Assembly: GCA_900491605.1 (NCBI GenBank)
Contig: UESW01001521.1
Coordinates: 185,321 to 249,320, forward strand
Length of the DNA stretch: 64,000 nucleotides
Source: Calamus simplicifolius
Taxonomy: Eukaryota > Streptophyta > Magnoliopsida > Arecales > Arecaceae
Reading direction: 5' to 3'
Every line of letters starts with the position of its first letter. Position 1 is the first letter of the stretch. Positions 24,101-36,100 of the stretch are shown here, piece after piece. Below the pieces are notes generated by a model. The model did not search any database and was not told the DNA's origin. It saw nothing but the letters and a program-made list of their open reading frames with translations. The translations under genes and the position numbers were made by a program.

Positions 24101-27100
24101 CAATAACGGACAAAAAGGTGAGGCTGACACTGACGGGTCGTACCGTCACCGTGCGTGTCGGAGGCGTCTTGCATTACCTGCCAGTACGGCTTCACAGGTG
24201 TCTGGCGGCTGTAGTTGTGCCTGGTGCGCGCCGTTGTAGGATGTGACCGCGCGCAATTGCAGGCGGATGGTGAATCATACGCTGTAACGGGATATGGTCA
24301 TGCACAATCGCAGACGTGCGATGGACCATACGCCGTTATGAGGTATGGCCACACGCTGCTACGGATGTGCGGCGGACCACGTGGGCATGTCAGGTGGCCC
24401 GAGGCTATAGGTTACTGGGCTCAAGGGCCAGACCACGTTCAGAGGTTGAGATACTGTTCATGCAGTCCGAGGCCGAGGGGGTCTCGGAGGTTGAGATACT
24501 GTTCATAGAGTCCGAGGCCGAGGGGGCCTCGGGACCTCGATGGTCGGAGTTGACCCGATGCAAGGTGAAGCTGAAAAGTTGAATGATATTTTGGAGATGC
24601 GAAGAGTGAGTCAAGTCTGGTGCCTAGCGAGGCCGATGCTGATATCCGAGGCCGAGGGGGTCTCCATCAGGCGCCGCTACCCGTTTATTCTAACGGTGCT
24701 AGATCAGCCATATCAGATGCCCTCTCATCCCTGAGACGAAACGGGCCCATCCCAGCAAGGCGAAAGGGGTGTCACCTCCCCAACGGCTGATCCCCGTCCT
24801 TTGCAAACTGCCCCCGGACACGTGTCTCTGGGTGTTGTAATGACTTTATGCGGGTGACATGAGGGATGTGAAGGAATGGCCACTACTGTCCACCAGATCT
24901 GCCGCAATAGTCCTCGAGGCAAGGTTGATCTTTCGAAGTCCGTGAGAAAAGCTGGCGCCATCATTGCCCATCATAATGATGACGTCAGAGGTGTCACATC
25001 ATTGGCTGGAGGCAGATCGTATCACGCGCTGAGCGATCGCCGAGGCAACCCAGCCTATGGTGGGGGTCCACGTGGCTGGCGAGACGAGGCAGGACGATTT
25101 GAAACTTAATAAAAACCGGGAGTGGGTTGAATCTGGCCACACTACTCCTGCTATCGTTGTCTTCTTCCTTGAACTTCTGCCTCCTGACCTTCCCTGCAAT
25201 CTGAGAGCCTGCATACGCTATTTTTTTCCTCAGGTCAGCTCTTCGTCTCTTCTAGACCTCTCTATTTCTTCTCTTCTAGACCTCTATGTTTCTTCTTCTA
25301 GCAATGAGTTCCCACTCCTGGACCTCGAAGGACGATTCAGAGGATCGTTCTTCTTCTGAGAGGCTTCGAGCTTCTCCTTCTCCCCTTCTCCTTCACCTTC
25401 TCTTGAGTGGTCGAACCGCGCCCCTCTGGGTCGGCGACAGGTCGCCGACGGGGCTCCTGCAGGAAGACGCCCGGTGGCGGATGGCAGGGCCCCATCGAGG
25501 AGACGCCGGACGGAGGCCAGCACCTCCTCAAGAGTGGGGGCGGAAACCCCGGAGGGGATCGCCTCCACGGTAACAGGCCAGGATTTGGCAAACATCTGGG
25601 CCCGTTACCAAATCCTTCGGAATGTCGGGCTCTTTCTTCCGACTCCCGATGATAAAGTGTTTTCTTCTCGACCCGATCGAGTGGCCGTTTATGAAATGTC
25701 TCTGAGGGTGGGCCTCCGTCTACCCTTTCCTCTTTTTTTCATTAACCTTCTTGACTATTACTCCTTGACTAGTCCCGAACTCCCTTCGGACCGTTTGTGC
25801 CTTCATCGTCTTCTGCCATCACCTCCACATTACCCCCCCAATCTCCCTTTTTCGCTCCTTCTACATCCTTCGGGCTCAGAAGGGTTGGTGGCTGTTTCAG
25901 CCCTGACCCGACCGAGTCCTCAAACTTCTTTCTACTTCCGTCAAGGGATGGAAATCCTGATTTTCTTTGTCAATCTGGACCAGGTTAAGCCCCGATGGGG
26001 GGACCCCGACCTCTGAGGTAACATGAATTCCACCGTCCTTCCTGGAGACAAAGAAGCGTTGGACGGTTGTTGACTACCGACATCCCTCGGTATAACCTGC
26101 TTCTAACAGAGAACCTCTAATCGGCGGGTCTCATCTCCCACCGTGGTAAGTCACCTCCATACTTAGTCAAGTATTCTTGTTTTTTTTTTTTACTCACCCC
26201 GACTGATGCTGTACAGCCATGAAGGTCCCAACCCTTAAACTCAAGAGGGCCGCCGCCAAGAGGAGGGCTCAGGAGGGGCCGAGCGAGGGGCAGCAAACAC
26301 CGGCCTCGAAACGTCCAACAGTGCGGGTGCCCGAGCCGCCCGCACTGCAAGAGCCTCCGGCCGCCTCGGAGATCGATCTGACGGCCGACACCCCGCCAGA
26401 AAGGGCGGTGGCCGAGGGGCAACGACAGAGGAGCTGACCACGGAGGAGCCGACGACAGCGGAGGAGCCCCCTGCTCCCAGCGGACCAGCCCTCACCGAGG
26501 CAACAAGGAGCTGGGGTGAGGGACCTTTAGGGGCAGCAAGTCCGCCCTCTGAGTGGACACCAACAAGCAACCCTCCACGCGCCGAGTCCGAAACCGCCGA
26601 GGTTGCTGGAGGAAATGGAGTCAGATCGAGGCCGCCTCGGGACTCCATTTTGAACGATGGGCGCTGGGCGGAGCGACTTATCTCACCAGTCATCGTGCCC
26701 GAGGTCCAGGAAGAACTTAGCCATTTGAGGGTGGCTACGTTCTTCCGAGAGTCCTACGCGGCCCTGGTCAAAGTGAGTAGTCTTGCAGCCCCTTGCCTTT
26801 AGATTTCTCTTCTCCTCTCTCCTTTTTTTTTTGACATAAGGCTTGCATGTAGCTTGCGAACTCCCTAGCGGCTACAAGGGAGGTCATCCATAGGGGAAAG
26901 ACCCTCATGCGGGAGGCCCAGCAGGAGGCCGAGGAGGCTCGTGCTCGAGCCGAGGCAGCCGAGAGGGCTCTGAAATCGGCCAGGGTTGCCCGGGCCGATG
27001 AGATAAAGGTGGCCGAGAGCCGGGCAGAGGCTGACGCCAACTGTTTGCGGGCGGCACTCAACCAGCTGATGGAGGCCGAAGGCACCGTCGCAGCAAGAGA

Positions 27101-30100
27101 CCTGCACATTGCCGAATTGATCGCGGCCATTCAGGCGGTCGAGAATTGGGCGGACGAGGCCGAGGAGAGGGCAAAGAAGGCCGAGGAGGAAGCGGGTCGT
27201 GCCCAGGAGGCCGAGAGGGCAGCGGCAACGTCTCTAGCCGTGGAGAAAGGGGCTCGAGCCGCTGAGGTAGAGGCAGCTGTCGAGGCCAGGGCTGCCAGGG
27301 CCACAGAAGAGTTCAGGGTGTCCGAGCGCTATGCGAACGAGATGGCCGAAGCTTCGGCGGACGCGTATCTCCAAGGGTTCCAGTACGGAAAGGAAAAAGT
27401 CACCCGAGACCTGAACCTCCCTCAGGCCCTTGAGGTCGAGTTGGAGCGTCTTTCCGAAGTTGCCTCATCTGACGACGAGCCCGCGCCGGCCGAACCGTGA
27501 GCTTTAAGTTGTACTTTTTCATTTTTTGTAAGTCCGACTTGGTCGGCGTTTTGTAAACACTTCCAATTAATGAAGTTCAGTTTTTCCTTCAATGAAAATT
27601 ATCTTTATCCAACTGTAACCTCTACCCCAAGTCCCTTGGTTGCTGACGTGGGACCCTTAGGGGCTTCGTCGGCGCTGAGGAGCAACCTTTAATTCATTCC
27701 GAATAACCTCGACTTAGCCATGTATGATCGGATCCTGGAGCCGAGGGAGATGGGCTTTTGGGGGCTGAGGAAGCATCGGACTCGGAAGGTCGAGGCATAT
27801 CCGAGCTTCCGGGGACCGATGGAGCATCGGGCTAGGAGAGGCCGAGGTAAACTCGGGCTTCTAGGGGCTGATGGTATATCGCTCTGCTAGTGGTACACTG
27901 GGCTTTGTGCCTGGCTGGCCCAGGGCTTTCAATGCCGAGCTGGCCTCGGGCTTTAGGTGCCGACCGGGGTCGGGCTTGTTGTTGAGAGCCGATGGTATAT
28001 CGTTTGCCAATGGTACACTGGGCTTTGTGCCTGGCTGGCCCAGGGCTTTCAATGCTGAGCTGGCCTCGGGCTTTAGGTGCCGACCGGGGTCGAACTTGTT
28101 GTTGAGAGCCGATGGTACATCGCTCTGCCAGTGGTACACTGCGCTTTGTGCCTGACTGGCCCAGGGCTTTCAGTGCCGAGCTGGCCTCGGGCTTTTGGTG
28201 CCGACCGGGGTCGGGCTTGTTGTTAAGAGCCGATGGTACATCGCTCTGCCAGTGGCACACTGGGCTTTGTGCCTGACTGGCCCAGGGCTTTCAGTGCCGA
28301 GCTGGCCTCGGGCTTTAGGTGCCGACCGGGGTCGGGCTTGTTGTTGAGAGCCGATGGCACATCGCTCTGCCAGTGGTACACTGGGCTTTGTGCCTGGCTG
28401 GCCCAGGGCTTTCAGTGCCAAGCTGGCCTCGGGCTTTTGGTGCCGACCGGGGTCGGGCTTGTTGTTGAGAGCCGATGGTACATCGCTCTGCTAGTGGTAC
28501 ACTGGGCTTTGTGCCTGGCTGACCCAGGGCTTTCAGTGCCGAGCTGGCCTCGAGCTTTTGGTGCCGACCGGGGTCGGGCTTGTTGTTGAGAGCCGATGGT
28601 ACATCGCTCTGCCAGTCGTACACTGGGCTTTGTGCTTGGCTAGCCCAGGGCTTTCAGTGCCGACCTGGCCTCGGGCTTTTGGTGCCGACCAGGGTCGAGC
28701 TTGTTGTTGAGAGCCGATGGTACATCGCTCTGCCAGTGGTACACTGGGCTTTGTGTCTGGCTGGCCCAGGGCTTTCAGTGCCGAACTGGTCTCGAGCTTT
28801 TGGTGTCGATCGGGATCGGGATCGGGCTTGTTGTTGAGAGCCGATGGTACATCGCTCTGCCAGTGGTACACTGGGCTTTGTGCCTGGCTGGCCCAGGGCT
28901 TTCAGTGCCGAGCTGGCCTCGGGCTTTTGGTGCCGATCGGGGTCGAGCTTGTTGTTGAGAGCCGATGGAATATCGCTCTGCCAGTGATACACTGGGCTTT
29001 GTGCCTGACTGGCCCAGGGCTTTCAGTTAAAAAACTGAGATACTATAACTCAAGTTTATTAATATGAAATGAGGGGTGCAAGCCCAAAGGAATACAGGCA
29101 TGGTATTTAATGTAAGGAAATGCACTACTGATAATACCAACGAAGGTTGTCAGCATTCCACGTTCGAGGGAGCGGCTTCCCATCCGGCTCTTCAATCTTG
29201 TATGCTCCGTGACGGAGTGCTTCGGTGATCCGATAAAGCCCCTCCCAGTTCGGAGCTAGCTTGCCTCCTTCCGTCGGCTTTGAGACTTCGGCTCGTCGAA
29301 GGATTAGGTCTCCCGGCAGGAAAGTCTTGGGGCGCACGCGGGCGTTGTAATACTTAGCAGCTCGTTGTCGATAGACCGCCATCCGGAGCCGCGCTCAGTC
29401 TAGAGGTGGGCACTGGGCCATGCCGCCCATGGCACGGCACGGCCCAGGCCCACATAGGCCGTGCCGGCATGGCCCAGTGAACCGTGTCGTGCCGAGCGCA
29501 AAAAAAATTTTCTGTTGGCCCAACACGGGACGGCCTATGACGGGCCTGGGCCGGCCCGCCGTGCTGGCACGGCCCAGGTGGGCCTGGGCCGTGCCAGGCA
29601 CAGCCCACCTAGGACCTGGCTCAAATAAAAAAATTTATAAATTTTTTTTTTTGATAAATTAAAAATTTATTAGGAATAAAAAAATTTTATTAATATAAAG
29701 CCACCTTACAGGTGGGGGGTTTGGCATAGACCCCAACCAGTTTATTAATTTAAAATCAAAATGGTACAGAAGGGAGGGGGGCTAGGCCTGACCTCCAGAA
29801 CATAATACAATAAGAAAGGAGAAAAAAATAGAAAGAAAAAAAATAAAGATGACTTACTTTAAGTTTTTAACAATTTTAAAATAAAAATATACAATTATAA
29901 AAGTAAAAATGACTCACTCATCAGTAGTATTTGTGTCATCGTCATCTTCGCTGGTTAAGTCATGTCCACCTTTATCTTGAAGCCTCACCTCAACATCCAA
30001 TCAGTCTTTGAAGCAGATAGCATCTCAACTGTCTTGCCAGTCATCCTACTTCTCTTTTCGTTTAAAATACGTCGACCTGCACTGAAAGCGGATTCCGATG

Positions 30101-33100
30101 CTACCGTGGACATCGGCACAGCTAAAACATCTCGTGCAATGGCAGACATAACAGGATATTGATTTTTAACACTCTTCCACCAAGCTAATACATCTAGACT
30201 TTCTATTTGATCTTCATCATATGCAGAATGAAGATCGTTTCGTAAATAAAATTCCAATTCATTACTTAAAGATGAAGATGATGAAGCATGTGCGTGTCTT
30301 CTAATGAATGAAAAAATAGATGACGAACGAGATCTAGAAGAAGAAGCAGAGCTTTGAACATGTATTCTAGATCCATAAATTTTATCATTATATAAATAAT
30401 AAATATCATTAAGAAGTCGTGTTACCTAATCTTTAACAGGTTTAGAATTTTGATTCATGTTTTCACAATATTAATCAATTAAAAAAATTACACCATTTAA
30501 TTTAACTCTAGGATCAAATACAGCAGCTAAGTTATGCAATGGACATATCCTATTCCAATATTCATTCCATTTAGTTTCCATATTATGTATAATAGGCATT
30601 AAAACTTCATGATATCTATATTCTTTAAATTTTTTACTAATTACATATGCTTTTTGTAAAAATAAACAAGAAGTTGGATAATAAATACACGAAAGAACAT
30701 TTGTAGTATCATAAAAGTAACCAAAAAATCTTCTAAAATTTTACCTTGATTCCAATCAGCTTCAGTCAATGTAAATCCTAATCCACGCTCATTAATATAA
30801 GCACTTAATAAGTTCTTATATGGATATGCATCATGTATCATGGTATAGATACTATTCCAACGAGTTATTACATCAAGTTTAAATTTTTTAAAACGTTTAC
30901 CATGATCTACACATAATTGTTTAAATTCTTGAAGTCTTGACAGCATGAATAAAAGAAACAGCATTTCTAATTTTTGAAATAACCTCTTGAATTATGTTCA
31001 TGCCAGATTGAGCAGAAAGATTTAATATATGACATGCACATCTAATATGAAATAATTGTCCATCTAAAATGGGATGCAAAGAGTCGTTTAATAATGCAAC
31101 AGCAGAATTATTATTAGATGCATTATCAAAAGTAATTGACATTATTTTATTATTAATATTATATGGGCATGCGGTTTGATAAATAATATTTAAAATTTAT
31201 TGTCCTGAATGCGAAAAATCAAAAGCATGAAAAGCAATAATTCGTTTATTTAATTGCCAATCATTATCAATATAATGAGCAGTAACAGAAATAAAACAAT
31301 TACCACCTATAGATGCCGACCAAATATCAGAAGTTAAAGAAATTCTAGCATTTAAATTTGAGAGGCTTTCCTTTAAACTTTGTTTTATTGCTAAAAAGTT
31401 TGTCATAGCCACTCTTCTAAAGGTACACCTACTAGTTCTTTTATAAGCAGGTTGTAGGCCTAATTGAACATATCTTTCAAAATTATAAGATTCAGATAAA
31501 CTAAAAGGTAATCTACTAAAAATTAAATTGCTAATCTAATAGAGCACTTGCTGGAAGAGAGAAATAGTAGTAATAGAGTTGATTTGGTGTGGTAAGAATG
31601 AGGGAGAGTTCATCTATTTATAGAATATTTAAATTTTTTTCCAAAACTACCCTTTGATATAGCCGTTATATAAATGTTGGAAAGGGGTAAAATGGTCTAA
31701 ACCCCTCCCAACAATCTTTAACGGCTATATAGCTCGATCTCGCACCTCCTCCATCAGGTCGAGGTTGGCTCGCAGGCGGTTCGGGTTGTCTTCCTCACTA
31801 TATGACTCCACCCGAGGACTCGGAGAGCCTATCTCCACCGGGATGACAGCCTCGGACCCAAAGACTAGGCTGAACGGGGTCTCTCCGGTGGGGGCTCATG
31901 ACGTTGTGGGGAGGTATTTGCGGCTCTGTGAAACCACCCATTGCCCCTGCTCGGGTTACAAGCTCAAGCTACTGAGTTCGACGTAGGAGCCGGGCAGCTT
32001 CTTGTCAAGGGAGTATGCGAAGCGAGACGGACGGAGCCCTCGCTTCAAGGCCAAAGTGGCCAGTGAGTCCTCAAGATTGTAGACTTCCAGGGCTGCCTCC
32101 TTGAACCGAGCGACGTAGTCTCGCAGGGACTCGCCGCTCTTCTGCTGGATAGAGAAGAGGCTGTCAGCTATCCTTGAAATCTTCCGGCAGGCATCAAAAT
32201 GGGCCAAGAAGGCCCTTTCAGCTGACGAAAAGAATCGATACTCCGCGGCGGCAAGCGAGAGTACCAGGCTCGGGCAGCTTTCTTTAGGGTGGCAGGGAAG
32301 GCAATGCACATTAGCGAATCAGTTGCCCTATGGACCTGCATAAGAACCTTGTAACTTTCTAGGTGGTCAAGGGAATTCGTGGTCCCGTCATATGGATCCA
32401 GCTGAGGGAGACGGAACCGGATGAAGATGGGCTCTTCCATGATACGGCGGGACAGCGAAGGTCGGCTGTCATAGTCCGCCTCTGGCAGGTGAGTGATCCG
32501 GCGGCTGAGTTTCTCTAACCGCTGGTTGTACTCGTTGAGCCGGCGCTCGGCTCGATGGGCTATCCTGCCATCGAAGAACCCCTCCCCCGAGGACTCTGAG
32601 GATGGAGAAGAGTGACGGCGATGTCGACGAGGGCGCTCCGCCTCCTCGTGCCGCCGCTTGGGAGAAACACTAGCGTGACGAGAAGGCGATCGGGGTCTCT
32701 TGGAGGCTCCCTAACGATGAGGCTTGGGCGAAGCATGGCGGTGGCGAGCTTCCAGGACCGACGATCTCCAAGAGGAATGCTGGCTGGGTTGCACCACCCT
32801 CGGAACCGATGGGAATGGCTCCGGCTGCCGCGCGGCCGCCTGCTGGTGCCGTAGACCTTGAACCGCCGCCGCCAAGGACTAGACTTGCGTGGCTAGGGCG
32901 GCAAGCTGGTCTTCCTGGAGCTGCTGCGGAGGAGGCGCAGAGACGTCGATCAGGGGAGCAGAAGGTCCAACCGCCTAAGGACGCGATGGTGCAGGGACAC
33001 CGGCTGAGGGAGCTGAGGGGCCAACCGCCTGCGGATCAGCTCCTTGATGTTGCCTCTCAGCGTAGCTGGCGGAGACCCCTCTCGCACGGGTCATCACCAT

Positions 33101-36100
33101 GGCTCAAGAGCTCAGGGAGAGAGAGGTTGTAGATTACTGGTTCGAAATCTTTCTCTTACCCTCCTACCTGGCGCGCCAATATGTTGACGCCGAGTCACTT
33201 TCTTCAGACACTGAAAAAACGGATGTCCTCCTCACTGGACTCCTGTAAAAAAAGTCCCTGGAGACCGGATGCTCCTGTGGGAACCCTCCGACGCTCAAGT
33301 TAGTCACCCGGGAACAGACGAGAACTAACTAGCAGAAGGAAGTTAGAAAGTTGGGGTTTAGCTAGTAGGAAGAAGCTAGAAAACCCGGGTTATGGAATTC
33401 TTACAGCGAGTGTGCGCTTTTATACCTGTTCGAAGATCCACCTTTTCGTTCCAGAAGATCGCTGATTTCGAGACACCTCATCCAATAACGGACAAAAAGG
33501 TAAGGCTGACAGTGACGGGTCGTACCGTCACCGTGCGTGTCGGAGGCGTCCTGCGTTACCTGCCAGTACGACTTCACAGGTATCTGGCGGCTGTAGTTGT
33601 GCCTGATGCGCGCCGTTGTAGGATGCGACCGCATGCAGTTGCAGGCGGGTGATGAATCGTACCCTATAATGGGGTATGGTCATGCACAGTCGCAGACGTG
33701 CGATGGACCATATGCCGTTATGAGGTATGGCCACACGCTGCTACAGATGTGCGGCGGACCACGTGGGCATACCAGGTGGCCCGAGGCTATAGGTTGTTGT
33801 GCTCAAGGGCCAAACCACGTACCGAGCACTGTTCATAAAGTCCGAGGCCGAGGGGGTCTCGGAGGTTGAGATACTGTTCATGCAGTCCAAGGCCGAGGGG
33901 GTCTCGGAGGTTGAGATATTGTTCATAGAGTCCGAGGCCGAGGGGGCCTCGAGACCTCGATGGTCGGAGTTGACCCGATGCAAGGTAAAGCTGGAAAGTT
34001 GAATGACATTTTGGAGATGCGAAGAGTGAGTCAAGTATGGTGCCTGGCGAGGCCGATGCTGATATCCGAGGCCGAGGGAGCCTCGGAGGCCGAGGGGGTC
34101 TCCGTCAGGCATGCTACCGTTTATTCTGACGGTGCTAGATCAGCCATATCAATAATGAATTTGAAAATAAACAGCCACAAAACCTAGACCATTGAGATAA
34201 CATTCCTTGTTTGCCACCATCACATAAATAAACAGTGAACAACAACATTGTATAACAACAATAACTTAGATTACTCTACTATTTTTGCATAAAACTAGTC
34301 TACCCAGACCCACAAGCTGTACACTCTTCAACAAATGCAATGGCAGTTTCTCCTATTTGAGCATCAAGATGTAGTCACATAAGTTGTATTGATTAAGGCA
34401 ATAGAATTTTAAATTAGGTCCAAACTTAATATTCAATTTATGAATATATAGGACGTGCCAAGTATTAGATTTTCCAAGTAGCTACCAACAACCCTTCCTG
34501 AGCCCACTCACACCCCCCCATGCACCCTCAATAATCAAATATAGAGACACATAAAGATACAGAGAATGAGGTCTAAGGCCATAGCATTTGTAGTTTGAAA
34601 TGATTGTGTAGTATTTTGACATCTTGATTCTATTTAAGAAAGAAAGATCGAAACAAAAAAAAGGTCAAATGAAACAAAATAATGGTTTAACGGAAAAAAA
34701 AGATACTCAAAGTAAGCTTGGGAAACTAGTCGTTGTATGTAACATTATTCTCAAAATTAGTAGTAACATATTTTCAGTTTTACCTATAAAACTGTTAGGA
34801 AAGAAACCCATAAAGCCATGTCTAGGTCAAATGCAGATTTGAAGGAGCTAGAAGAGAGACTGATTTAAACCAACCTTTCCTATGTTGATACATAAATGAA
34901 CAGTAGGCTAAATGACCACTTCGCTGCTATTGTCTCAATTATTCTTGAGTTAGACATTGATGTCTTCTCAAAAATTATCCTACAATCCATAGATTCCAAG
35001 AGAGTCCTATATAACATATGACTTTCATTTGACAATAATGCAGCAGCAACAAGAACAAAGCCTTAATTCAAAACTAATTAAGGCCGGCTACATGAATTTT
35101 TTTTTTCCATTCAGCTCTATTCTGAATCATATTTTTTATAAGATGCAAAAATTCAAAGTCTTTCTTTATCACTTTTTCTTGTGATTTTCGATCTACCTCT
35201 ACCTCTTTTTTCTTCTACATGTATCAAGTTACACTTTTGCGTGCATCTCTAGGTTTATAATGCTCTTCCCCAATTCATTAGGCCGCTTTTTACTTTCTAA
35301 AATTCTATTAAATAAATTTATCATCCATTTTACTTCAACATTATCTAAATATTTTTAAACTTTAATAGAAATCTTATCAAGTCCCATAGCTTTTCTACTT
35401 TTATTTTTTTATAGCTCCATGTATTTCAGATGTCCTAATTCTACGGATATACACTATAACTTTGTCCTTAATAGAACTAATAGGACGTCCTAAATTATCT
35501 ATATACTTTTTATTTAATAATTTATTAAAATAACTTCTCTATCTTTCTTTGATTTCTTTCTCCTTAACCAAAACTTTTTTATTATCATCTTTAATGTATT
35601 TAACATAAAACATATCTCTAGTTTTTCTGTTTCTGACTCCTGCAATTCTATATATATCTTTTTCTCCATCTTTAGTTTCTAACTTATGATATAATTCCTC
35701 GTATATCTTTCATCTAGCCTTTCGTACCATCTTTTTAATTTCTTTCTTAACCATCTTATAGCTTTCATATGCTTCTTTATTCTTACATTTAGGTAATTTT
35801 CTATAACACTTTCTTTTAGCCTTAACTCTTAATTGAACTTTCTCGTTTCACTATTAAATTTTCTTATCATATGGTCATTTTCCTTTTTAACTCTCCTAAT
35901 ACCTTTATAGCTACTTTTCTAATACTATTCATCATTTCTTCTCGTATGGTATTAATCTCTCCATCTATACTCTATTTTCTTTCTTTATCACTCTATCTTT
36001 AAAAGTTATTAGTTTCTCTTCTTTCAAATTCCATCATCTAATCCTTAGATTCTTATACCTTATATCTTTCTCCTCTATTTTTAAATACATACATCCATAA

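Larger units (their letters stand above)
29401..31731 (-). mobile_element. hAT transposon inserted in the Tat integrase region
   Basis: 2331-bp insertion. The left end is TAGAGGTGGGCACTGGGCC, a typical hAT end with GGCC-rich subterminal repeats (29401-29600). It is flanked by an 8-bp target duplication with two differences: gctcagtc (29393-29400) and gctcgatc (31732-31739). Removing the element plus one duplication restores the integrase frame exactly (EVRDRA then RLRMAVYRQ), which fixes the borders. The right end does not mirror the left; it ends in a hairpin (31657-31730). The element is younger than the Tat insertion. Confidence 0.85.
23795..34151 (-). mobile_element. Tat-lineage Ty3/gypsy retrotransposon, defective, inside GATA intron 3
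   Basis: 10,357-bp element with LTRs at 23795-24715 and 33182-34151, both TG...CA. It is flanked by a perfect 5-bp target duplication ATAAT (23790-23794 and 34152-34156). Coding direction is minus: primer-binding site at 33179-33160 and purine tract at 24732-24716. In coding order it contains gag, a short end of integrase split by an hAT insertion, a ten-unit tandem array, an antisense gene, and the 3' LTR. Protease, reverse transcriptase, RNase H and most of integrase are deleted. It is in the same orientation as the host gene. Confidence 0.93.

Noticed and set aside
27832..28992. Many overlapping long open frames on both strands in the 121-bp array
   Set aside because: The unit is stop-free in several frames and its length is not a multiple of three, so the frame changes every unit. 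No codon bias or domain; not proteins.
27870..29026. CRISPR-like array
   Set aside because: Repeats are directly tandem without unique spacers, units are far too long, and the context is a plant LTR element.
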